Below are positions 1 to 11,600 of a DNA stretch of 64,000 bases, one piece after another (positions within the stretch are counted from its first letter, which is position 1; each line of letters begins with the position of its first letter). The notes under the pieces were generated by a model that was not told the origin of the DNA, did not search any database, and was given only the letters and a program-made list of their open reading frames with translations. A program made the position numbers and the translations under genes. The stretch comes from Marthasterias glacialis (lineage: Eukaryota; Echinodermata; Asteroidea; Forcipulatida; Asteriidae), in contig OU452227.1 of assembly GCA_911728455.2 (NCBI GenBank), positions 15,268,110 through 15,332,109 of the forward strand, written 5' to 3'.

Positions 1-2032
1 ACACAGAAAGTGAATTGTAAAAAATATTGAACAGGTGAGTTTTAAGCAATGTTTTGAAAATGTCCAGAGACTCTGTAGATCGGATATTTAATGGAAGAGA
101 GTTCCAGAGAGTGGGTGCAGCTACAGAAAAGGCACGATCGCCGTTGGAAGTGGTTGTTTTAGGGACAGTTAAAAGAAGTTGGTTTGTGGAGCACAGATTG
201 CGAGTTGGCGTATATGGTGAGAGAACTTCTTTGAGATAGGGAGGAGCTCTATCATTCATAGCTTTCCAGGCAAGCAAAATGATCTTGAATTTTATTCTTT
301 GACAGACTGGAAGCCAGTGAAGCTGTTTCAAGACAGGTGTAATGTGATCGTGTTTACGTGTTTTGGATAATACACGAGCAGCAGCGTTCTGGACATTTTG
401 CAGTCTTTTGATGAGATTTTTGTTAATACCACAGAGCAATGAATTTCCATTATCAAGCCTGGATGTAATGAAAGCATGTATAAGGATAGAGGCAGACTTT
501 TTATTCAGGATTTTACGAATGCCATTAATATTTCTAATATGGTAAAAAGCAACTTGACAAATTTTCTTCACATGGGATTCCATGCACATGGTGCTATCAA
601 ACATGATCCCAAGATTACGAGCATTTGCAGATGATGTAACAGTAGCAGTGCCTATTTGCATCTGGTGATTAATTATTTTGTCTTGGTTACGTTTAGACGT
701 TATTATGAGCAGTTCCGTTTTATCATCATTGAGTTTTAATTTATTATTGGTCATCCATAACTTAATATCAGAAACACATTGCTCAACACGTTTGCGCGTA
801 GATTGCTCATCAGAATGATTTAAATCAAAAGAAAGGTACAGTTGAGTATCGTCTGCATACAAATGTACATGGAGTCCGTGGTCTCTTGCAATTGCAGCTA
901 TTGGTTTAGAGTAAATGGTGAAGAAGAGTGGCCCAAGGACAGATCCCTGGGGTACACCAAACAAGAGTGTAGCAGGTGATGATAAAAAACCATTAATGTT
1001 GACGGCTTGGGTTCTGTTGCAAATGTAAGATTGAATCCATTGGAGAGCGGGACCCTTGACACCCAAAAATTTCAGGCGTCCAAGAAGGATATTATGGTCT
1101 ATGGTGTCAAAGGCCGCAGAAAGGTCTAAAAGAACTAAGAACACACCGCGTTTATCATCTACAGTGCGAAGAATATCATTATGTACTCGCAACAATGCAC
1201 TTTCTGTCCCATGATATTTTCTGTATGCAGATTGACAGGGTTCATACAAATTGAATTCAGACAAATGATCAGTCAGGCGGGCAGCAACTACTTTCTCAAT
1301 TATTTTCGATATAAATGAGAGGTTGGAAACAGGGCGGAAATTTTTGAGATTTTCTGAGTCTAGGGTTGGCTTCTTAAGGAGTGGAGTGATGATGGCACTT
1401 TTGAAACGCTGAGGAAAAGCCGCATCATGAAGCGACAAATTGACAATTTTTGTGATAGGGGTAGACAGGACATACAAGTGCCTTTTCAACAGCCAAGTTG
1501 GGATGGGATCAAAGTCACAAGATTTTGAGGGTGATGAAGTTATCAGTTTCCGGATTTCATCTTCAGAGGCCGGTTCAAACCAATCGAGTGTAGGGATGTT
1601 AGGGTTAGACTCGTGCATATCAGCAGTGATAGACTGTGCAGAGACGGAAGTATCAAGGTCATTCCGAATATTTCTGATCTTGGTGATGAAATAATCACTG
1701 AATTTCTCAGCCAGATCCATGGTGTCACTGTGAGTTGGTAGCTTGGTTTTACTTTTATTATGCAATAAAGATTCAACAATCCTAAATATTTCTCGTTGAT
1801 TCTCACAGCAAGATAGTTTATCTTCGTAAAATTTGGATTTGGCATCATTGATCATGTGGAGAACGCGAAGACGTTGAGCTTTAAAGAGGTCTCTATCAGC
1901 CACAAGATGTGTTCTCCTCCAGCGTCTTTCAAGTCGTTTACGCATTTTCTTTGCTTCGGCAATCTCAGTAGAGTACCATGGGTTTGATGGTCTGATGGTA
2001 ACAGAGCGAGTTTTTAACTTCACCTGCATCAC
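1..2032 (-). mobile_element. CR1-like non-LTR retrotransposon, 5'-truncated, open reverse-transcriptase frame running off the left edge
   Basis: Reading the minus strand from 2032 to 1 gives 677 codons without a single stop, following a TAG at 2035-2033. Landmarks in order are NPWYSTEIAEAKK, FRPVSNLSFISKIIEK, DLSAAFDTIDH, GVPQGSVLGPL, LYADDTQLY (catalytic YADD), HWLPV, and APTLWNSLP near the left edge. This order is typical of CR1/L2/Crack-type LINEs. The upstream endonuclease domain is absent, so the copy is 5'-truncated, as is usual for LINE insertions. It lies in the TMEM94 intron after exon 2785-2677, in the same orientation as the gene. The frame has no start and stop inside the window and is easy to miss. 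Confidence 0.93.
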
Positions 2033-2573
2033 CTAAAATGTGCACTGCACAGTAACACACAGGGAATCTGACTCACAAAATGGTGATGCAAAATTTACAT
2101 TTTAATGACGTCTGGTGATATGGGTCAAGTACAGCCCAACAGGTCATGCTTGGTATGGGAGAGGCATACCACTACGAACTTGAGTTTACTGGTTGCTCTA
2201 CTGAGCAACCATGAATGACATATACTGTAGGTTTTGAGTGACCAGTCAAAATGCTTAAATGGCATTAAAGATACATGTAACTATGAGTTTAATGGTGCAC
2301 AAATATTGTAACACCTATAATTTGGAGGACACAGTATTCTTGTCTTTCAACAAAGTCTTCCCGAGAAGCAATATTGCAATTTAACAGCACTGTGTAATCA
2401 CAGTAAGAAAATTTTTTCCAATATTTACCAATAGTATTTCATTTTGGGTGAAACTAAACATATGGTACAAATCACAAATGGACCCATATCAGTTGACGTC
2501 ATCACAAGGTAAATTTTGCATGCACTATTTTGGCAGTCAGATTCCCCATGTTACTGTGCAGTGCACATTTTGG
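2032..2573. mobile_element. TIR element (MITE-like) abutting the LINE
   Basis: The left end (cctaaaatgtgcactgcac) and right end (gtgcagtgcacattttgg) are inverted copies. The similarity continues inward about 90 bp on both sides, through gaatctgact, caaaatttac, a tgacgtc-type motif and atatgggtc. The interior is AT-rich without coding potential. The left end coincides with the 5' end of the LINE, so one element probably inserted at or into the other. Related sequence occurs near 5455-5620 and 11615-11760. Confidence 0.75.
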
Positions 2574-2676
2574 AAGAAGTAGGACACGCACCATATCTTT
2601 ATATGCAATTTGACTCCTAAATGAGTACATATTTTGTTTGGATTCTTTTTCAATGAGCAACAGCAGAGCTACTTAC

Positions 2677-5600
2677 CTAACGTCAGCCTGAGCAAAGAGA
2701 GGCATGTTGGCTAAGTTGACATTACTGCCCAGGCAGCAAACCACCTCCCCATAGTCATGCATTATCTTCAACATCTCTTGAGTTGCTGAGAGAAAAAGTG
2801 AAGGTTAGAAGCAAGCAGAATAACACACAACAAGTAATGTACACAAATATGGACTGCAGCGGGTAAAATAGTAAAACTATGGACTCTTGGCGACACCAGG
2901 AGCATTCTTTTTCCCTAGAATGCTTTATGAATCACCAAGAGATGATAGTTTTACTATTTCACATGTGATATACAGTTGTTTTTGTATACACCTCTTGCAT
3001 ACATTCTGCACAAGTATTAAGAAGCATTTGAAATAACTTAGCATATCTTAGTGAACATCGATTAGCCATCGTAAAATATAAATAAACTAAACTGATATCT
3101 AGTGACAAGTCCGCTGAGGTTGACTCTATACGATTTTCATGCATTCATCAATCAATATTACACATTAATAAATACCTAGGACAGTTTGTGGATTCTGATT
3201 GGTCAAAGCGTGATCACGTGGGGGTGTATTAACGGCGATATAAAGACCGGCTAACAAAACAAGAAAGTATCGCCGAGAAAGAAAAGTTACAAAATGGACG
3301 ATTTTAGCCGTTTATTTCGTTAAAAAGGTATTTATTAATGGGAATAACAGTGCGAGGACCCGGTCTTCACTGCTTGGTAATGACCTTGGGTGGTGGCTGG
3401 CCGCTGTTAACGATCGCGCCTCCGGCTTGGTCGTTAACAGCAGCCAGCCACCACCCCGGTCATTACCAAGCAGTGAAGACCGGGTCCTAGCACTGTTATT
3501 CCCTAATTGAAACTTAATATAAAGCAACCTTAACTTACTCCCTGGGGTGACATCCGTAAAGAGGGGTACGAGTAGGGGCACATTGTCGTACTTTTCCAGG
3601 TGTGGTCGGATGTTCTCAATGCCACGGGGAAGTTTAGCCTATCAATAGAAATGATATGTCAAAGGTTACTTGCAACGATCTTGAGGGGTTACTAGAGGGT
3701 ACATTTACCATGTTTACAGCCCACTGGCTACTTGGAATAATAGTGTGTGTTTAGTGGATGTGTGGTCTAGTGCATCAGATTCAACTTCTGGTGGCTGAGT
3801 TATCAAAGGTAGATTTGAATACCGATCATGCCCTTATGTCCTTTTGGCAAGATACTTAACTGCAGTTGATAATCATCACCCTATAGTAAGTATAGCTACC
3901 TGCAAGGGTAGAAATTGTTGATGAGAGTACTTAGCAACCTGTGTTTCATTTAGTTGTTGGTGCTTGATACGCTAAGAAGTTGAGATGGTTTTAGGAATGC
4001 ATATCAATCAATAAGCCTGACGTTACGTAAAAGGACAATCAGGTGATGTGCAGTTTTAAATGTGAGAGGACAGATTGCAAACTCACTCTGTTGGCGATGT
4101 CAAAGCCCACAGCTGTCTCACTCTCCGTCACATGGCTTAGTGTCTCCACATCATCGCTCATAGTGCGAGTCTCCGAGATGTTCCTTGCCTTGAGGGACAG
4201 CATGTCCTCGCTCAGAAACCCCTGGTCTGATTTGTGTCGAGGTGGCTGCCCCACCACCTGGTCATCCTCTTCCGAGACATGGACATTAGGGAGGGAGGTC
4301 TGTGAGAAGCGGATATTAGCATTGCCGTATGGTTTCTGAGATGCTGGAGACTGAAGAGCGGATTCCAGGAGAGGTATAGATGATTCGTCTGGCTGATCAT
4401 CTTCATTGTCTTTGTATTTCAAAGCATTTTTACTCCTCATGTGTGGATCTTCAACATAGGGAGCACTCACATCTTTGGTATTTTCTTTGCCACTTTGTTT
4501 TGAAGTAGACATTTCTGTTTTTGGTGCTTGCATGTTTGATTCATTGGCAGTGAGTTGGGAAGCAGGACTTTGAGATGGTGTTGAAGAAGCTGGGAGTAGT
4601 CTGGATGTCTCTAAGGCTTGCTCATCCTCTTCCTCATCACCAACTCCTTTGTTCTCTTTGATCTTCAATCCAGAATCTATGCTTTCTGCCCCTTTACTGC
4701 TGCTTCTTCTACCTTTCCCGCCAGAACTTGTTCGTTCTCTGCTGTTTCCTACCGTGGCATCATCTACAGTCGCCGTCTTCTTCTCCTTCCCTTGCCATTG
4801 AACCTTTAGATTGACAGCATCCATCTGGACCTCAGCGGAATGATCCGCGAGGAGGTTACTCACCACATCAAGGCTCTTCCTAGATGGATTGCTCTTAACA
4901 GAGGAGGAATGGTCAGAATGCTGGCGAGAGAAGCTGTTGTTGGAAGTGGTGACATTGGACTCACTCTGTAAGGAGATGTGGCAGTTCCAGCCGGCCTCTA
5001 GACCCATTTTCTCAGAGAATACCTGAACAAAACAGAAATTTCAGACTAAATGGCAGTGAGCAAGTATATGTTGTGGCATTCTCCAAAAGTAACTATGTCA
5101 TGTCACTGTTCTCTGTTTAAAGTATTCAACTAACAAGTTGTGTAAGGATGTGGGTTCAAATCCTTCCTTGGCTGATCATGGCACTTGTTTCCTTGAGCAA
5201 CAATCAATGTACAATTAAAATTGAATTGTAAAGTTGTTTTTCAGTGTACTAGAAATATAAGTAACCATGGCTATGAGATGATCACAAGCAGAAGAAATTG
5301 CTGAAAGGAAAGTCAAGGCTTTTTGAAACACTGATAATTTACACATGAACCTTTATATTATACCTTTTTGGGGAGTACATTTATGTACCTTTCTCTTAGT
5401 TGTTCCAACTTTTGTTGTTGAGTCATTTATGGTTTGCATCCCCATAAGTGACTGATATTGACCCGATTCACCTGAGGTCATCATCACAATAATCTTGGTT
5501 GCACCATTTTGGGAGTATATATCCCAGTGTGTAATGCGCATTTTAGACTGCGAGCGTTTACACACTTACTGTAGTTTTCACATCCAATTTGACTCCCAAA

Positions 5601-8600
5601 ACAGCCAGCGTGGCAGACAGCAGCCAAGTGTGACGTTGGTGCAAGGGGTCAATATGCACGTTTATTTTTCAGTCAGATGAGGGACACTCAGCTAAATCAA
5701 AACAAACATCCTCTCTGTACTTACTCTACTTCTGAGTTCTTGATCCCTTGAGAAATGAACAAAGCGAATGCAGGCATGGTCTAGATTTTCAATCAGGGCA
5801 ACAATATCCGACTTGGCTTGGTAGTTCATGGCAACCATTCCAATAAAAATCTGACCGCTCTGTGCTCTGCAAATGAGGACAACAACCACAGACTATCTTA
5901 CTAACAGAGAGGTTAAGACTACGATACTTCCTTGCTTCCTCCTACCCCTGTGGTTTTCAATCTCCATCAACCCTCTTCGTAACCCTAGAAAAAAACCATG
6001 ACATCAAAGTGTTGCCAACTTAATCCCCGCACAACTGTAAAGCAGTCTCCAATATCAAGAGTGTTGCCCCTCATACCTGTTGTGGAATTAAGAACTGTGA
6101 AACTTCTTCCATCCTTCCCCTTGAATCCTCCACCAACCCATTCCTTTTCATCCCTGACAAATCCAAGGCAGTCACAGCACGTGTTGTGTTGCCCAGCTTA
6201 TCCATTTTTCCCCTTTCAGCCTTCCCTCTCCTCCCAATGTTTCCTGACAAATCTACGATGGTTTCAACATCTATGGTGTTGCCCATCTTATCCATGGGCA
6301 GAGTCAAGACTGTGGTACTTCCTCCCTCCCTCTCCCACTCAAGACTTCCCCCCATCCTCCCAATTTTTCCTGACAAACCTGAGGCATTCTCCAGCATCTG
6401 TTGTGTTGCCCATCTTATCCATGGCTGAGTCAAGACTGTGGTACTTCCTTCCACGTTCTCCACCCTCTCCGTCATTGCCATCTCTCCTTTTGCTCTGCTG
6501 GTGAGCTGCAGTCATGTCAACGTCCCACGAGGCCCTACAAATAGTTGTTCTAAGCATCATCTACACAATTCATCAGATTTTTCAAAACATTACAACTTTT
6601 GATCTGTTCTCTGATCAAGATATTGAATCAGGACAAATGTACAGTAGCTATTATAGCTTGTGTACATTTTGCTGTATAGTAAACCAAAAGTGAAATTGCA
6701 AACTACCAACCTGATCGCTTGGGATTTAAAAACAAAAGTTTTAAACTCTGCTTACCTTGCAATACCAAAGCTATCACATTCAGCTGGTAGTTTGCCATCC
6801 TTTCCCCCAGTTGGTAACTCGATGTAGAGATCATCAAAGTAATGAGCCATCGAGTCCACCATGGGTTGGTAGGAAAGAGCAAAGCAGTAAGACGACAGCG
6901 CAGCTCGTTGGTAGAAATCTAGAATCTTCTTTCTGAAAACCAATTGGGAAAAACGATTTCTGTACGTGTGTATTGACAGCATCACAAAGCTTAAATATTT
7001 GGATGTATAATAGTAATGAATCAACCATCCTCATTCAATTGCGCAGCAGTCGAATAAAAGTTTCTTTCATGTGCTGTGATTGCTGGCAACTTTTAATTTC
7101 AGTTTTCAGTGGTTCCTAAATGCTGGTACCCTTGTCTGAATATGTCCGTTATGTTGTACATTCATCTTGTAGAGGCATTTGGGCAGTATCAGAGACAATG
7201 GGGAGATTTCCATAAGCCAGGGGCACAGAGGCCCCTTTAACATTTAAAAACCATCTTCACCTGTCATTATCATCTAAAGGGCAGAGGTCAGATCCATCCC
7301 AGAAGTCTGTACAGAGACTGAGGACTAACTCGGCTGTTCCCTCTGTCAGCAACTGGTTGGTGCCTGCTGTAAAAAATATCATACATGCTTATAAATATGT
7401 GCAAAGTCATTCTTGTGGTGACAATGACAATACTTCTCGGGAAAGAGTACTTCTACTTAAATTACAAGATGGAAATCAGGGTGGCTTGATGGTTTCATTT
7501 CTACTTTTCACTTCTGTGAACCATGCGTTCAAATCAATCCATGGACCAGAGCCTCCCATTATAGATTGGCTTTTCAGTCCCTATCTGATTTGCGTGGATT
7601 TTCCCCATTGTGAGGATTTTCCTACCCCTGTCTACAACTGTACCCCTTTCCTGCCAACTGCATCCATCTGGGGCCTTATCAATGGAGGGGAGGGATTGGA
7701 TAAGGATGCACTGACCGTTCCACCCACCTCCTCTTGAGTCTTTTATGAGGACAGACAGGATATGAGGTAGCGGTGTACGTTTCTTGATGAAGGAGCGTGC
7801 CTTGTGGAGATTGCGACCGTGGTTCTCATCTGCATCTGGATGCTGAACAAGCAAATACAGACCACACAGATAAGGCAAGGGGGGGGTGGAACTTGTGTAA
7901 TTTTGATGTGATCGTGATAAATCATAAAAGGGAAACTTAATAAAAAAAACTTCTTACAAAAGTAGTACACTGAAAATTGTATCAAATAAAAGATTAGATT
8001 AAAAAGTAAAAAGTTGCATCCCCTTAAGGTGATCCCGTTACTGCCGCTTCCCAGGTTGTATTGTAAACTTGGGTGTAATCCCTGGTTATACCGCAGTATT
8101 AAGTTGAATTGCTTTTAACTGGCTCCCCCGAACAAAGATATTGACAAAATAGGGAAACCACCGTTTAGCTCAGTTGGTAAAGCACCATCACATTAATCTG
8201 GACGTTGCAGGTTCAAACCCCTGACTAGTCCCCCCCCAAAAAAGTTTCACCCAAAAATTAGATTAGATTAAATTAAAATGTTGTTATCCCTCAAGTGAGA
8301 AATTAAAATGGTCTTGACAATGAGTGGTTTACAAAAGCAACACAAACGATAAGTAACAAAAGCGTTTCAAAATGTTCAATTAAATGTAAGAAATGGTCAT
8401 TCACCCGTAAGCAACAAGGTCCCATCTTGAACATTTGTGAAAAAACACTTTATCAGAATTACCACAAACCTATTATTTATGTGTACGAGGGAGTATTTAA
8501 GAAAGATACAAACTTATAAAATATACATCATGGGTGAGATTGTATGAAACTAAAAATTCCTAAAAATTTGAAAACAATATCTTCTTGGTCTGGAGATGAA

Positions 8601-11600
8601 GCTCCCTGAAGAAAATATTTTTGTGGAAAAATTGTTAAATGTTTGATAACGTAACGGCTCTCACGTGACTTATACTACTCTTGCGAGACTGCTGCTTCCA
8701 AACTACCATCCAACTTACGATGTTATATTTCAGAGGATAGACTCTTTACATCACCACTAATACAAATATATAGGTTTGATCACAACAAGAGCTGAGTTTT
8801 AAGTCTCTGTGATGGCGAGAAAATTCTAAAGGCCAAGGGAGGTCGATGAAAAATCCTGAAATCAGGAAAAGCATTCTTAAAAATCACAGGCCTGATGGGG
8901 ATTGGATGGTTTCAGTGTTGCTCTGATTGGATGATATGACATTATTGCTGGGCCCTTACCACTGGTTGATACAAAGCTAGCTGTTGTGCAGTCTCATACA
9001 TCTGTGTAGCTTGGTCTGTGAAGCCAATCAGGTAGGCTAGCTGGCACATACATCTAATGGGATATATGAATAATGCACACCTTAAATAGGATAGTCCAAT
9101 AGTATTTCATATAATATGATATATTATACACATATGGACTGGCAATGAGGGAAATAGTGCACGTCTATGCAACCCGAGGACCCTCTCCTGGTCACTCACA
9201 GGCCCAAGGGGTGCATAGACGTGCACTATTGCCCGAATAATGCCAGTCCATATGTGTTTTATAACACACCTCAGTCCAAAATGTCAGTTAGAAGAGTAAA
9301 TTGGCCGGAGATTCTTCTTGATCCGCAGACGCCGCCATTTTCGTTCTCTTGAGGGCCCTGTTTACCAGTCAATAGTTTTGGGGTTTTTGAAACTATTTCC
9401 CGCTTTGCGAACTATTTCCCCCAAACAAAGCGCGTGCGGTGCGTGTGACCTCGTTTCAGCCAATCAGGATAAAAGAACTAGGGAGAGGTGTGTTATAATA
9501 ATTGTTATAACACACCTCTCCTTGGTTCTTTATCCTGATTGGCTGAAACACGGTCGCGTTGGGTGAACTAATATAGCCTAGTGCATGAAATCTGCACCAT
9601 CGTAAACTTGACGCGCATCAACGCACCGCGCGCGCTTCGTTTGGGGGAAATAGTTCACAAAGCGGGAAATAGTTTCAAAAACCCAAAAACTATTGACTGG
9701 TAAACAACGCCCTCAAGAGGTGTACAATGCTCATAACAACGAAAATGGTGGCGTCTGTGGATCGAGAACTGAGGTGTGTTATAAAACACATATGGACTGG
9801 CTTTGTTCGGCCAGTAGTGCACGTCTATGCACCCTCGGGCCTGTGAGTGACCAGGAGAGGGTCCTTTTTCCCTCGGCCTTCGGAAATAGGTCCCTCTCCT
9901 GGTCACTCACAGGCCCTCGGGCACATAGACGTGCACTATTGCCCTCATTGCCAGTCCATATGTGTATACTATGCAAGTCCAAGTAATAATAATAATATTA
10001 ATATGGATTTAGATTACAATATAAATTACAATATAAATTAATCATAGTATTAAAACTATTACTACACCTGTTCATTGGATCTTAAAGCATTCCTGAAACA
10101 TCTCAACTCCTTTGGAATATGCAGCACCAGCAGCCAAAATGACGCACAGGTTGCAAATCATTCACATCAACAATCTCTACCCTCGCAGGTACCCTGAAAA
10201 ATTGCTTCTCATCACCCAATGAAAAGCAATTTTTCAGGTGGTTGTACCTTTTTTTTCTTCCTTCAAATTTCTTCCATTTCCATAATTCTCCTGACAGATT
10301 TTAAGCTACATTCATAAGAAATACAATTACTGATTTCAAATATTGTTGGTTTTTTTTTTTTTTCATTTTATTTGTGATGATTTAGAATTAGAATGTCTGT
10401 GAATGTTCTGAAATACACAGAAAAGGTTAAGATCAAGAACTGTACATGATATGTACCTTCTATGGGCCACCCATGCAGGTAGTGACGTATCCTCAGTGTT
10501 GACGATACTGTGTACATGGTTGAAGAAGTGACTGTATTTCTCCACAGTATCAGGGTTACAGGTGTTTAATAAGATGTTCAATCCCTGTCAATCAATCAAT
10601 CAATCAATCAGTAATAATAATGGACATTTATATAGTGCCGGAATCAGCCAATCCGCTCATGTCACTCCAACATTATTACCCTTGGTCACTGGGCCATTTA
10701 TTTCATTCCTTAAACCCCTCAGCTCACTGGGGAGTATACAGCCTGTGCTGCCAAGTATAGTAGCGCATCAAGCTTAATCAATCACAAGAACCTTCTCTGC
10801 ACTCACAGGTACCCATTTACTCCTGGGTGAAGAGAAGCAATTATAGTTAAGTGTGTTGCTCAAGGACCCAAGTGTCATGCCTGGGATTCGAACCCTAACC
10901 CCGATGATTTAGTCAGCAGAAACTCGATTCACAAGACCACTCTGCCCTGACAAGCCAATAAATTAATCAATCAATCAATCCAGTTTTATTGATAATCTTA
11001 TATTATCAACTGAAGATCATTTCATCAGTCTTTATATGAACAAGGTGGTCTAGATTGTATGTTAGTTTATGAATGCCTGTTAACTTGGCACAGTTATGAG
11101 CAGTTTCTTTATTAACTAAAACCAAGAACTTGTCGAGTTTGAAATGGTTTGCCACTGGGGGACTTTCAGAAGCCAGAAAGCAAGCAAGTGAATATTTAGT
11201 TCTATGGAAATGACTTACCTGAAGTCTGTTACCACTTAAGTGTGTCAAAAGTACCCCACCCCCTTTACTAAACAAAGTATACCAGCAGTATGAGAGGGTC
11301 AGCATTCTAACCATGATTTGTAGAGAGCTCAATCTGAACTTCTTACCAATGGCTTTAAGGAATGGATGTGTCTCTCCCAAGTAGTTTCATCAAACTGTAA
11401 ACTTCTTGGGTTTTGCTATAGTGGAATAAAAGAACTTTGACATGAGTTGTATTTCTATATCTCCTTGTAAAGCTGCAATTTTAATGCGAATACAAATCAC
11501 TCTCACTGATATTTCCATGTATCTTGAATTTCTGAATAACCCTTCTTGCTTCGGAATGCCTTGGAATTTACCCTTTGCACCAGTGTCACACATGGCTACT

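Noticed and set aside
1543-1848. 101-codon minus-strand ORF
   Set aside because: It is in a different frame from the open reverse-transcriptase frame that covers the same bases.
5998-6504. 168-codon plus-strand ORF, Pro/Ser/Leu-rich
   Set aside because: It is a product of the pyrimidine-rich tandem repeat and has no recognisable domain.
8163-8225. tRNA-like sequences with box A and box B (also at 17170, 55450, 12240)
   Set aside because: They sit in repeated elements with extra leader and body sequence and lack a complete, well-paired cloverleaf; treated as SINE heads and not as functional tRNA genes.
9653-10041. Several 60-100 codon ORFs on both strands
   Set aside because: All are mirror images produced by the fold-back element and encode nothing recognisable.
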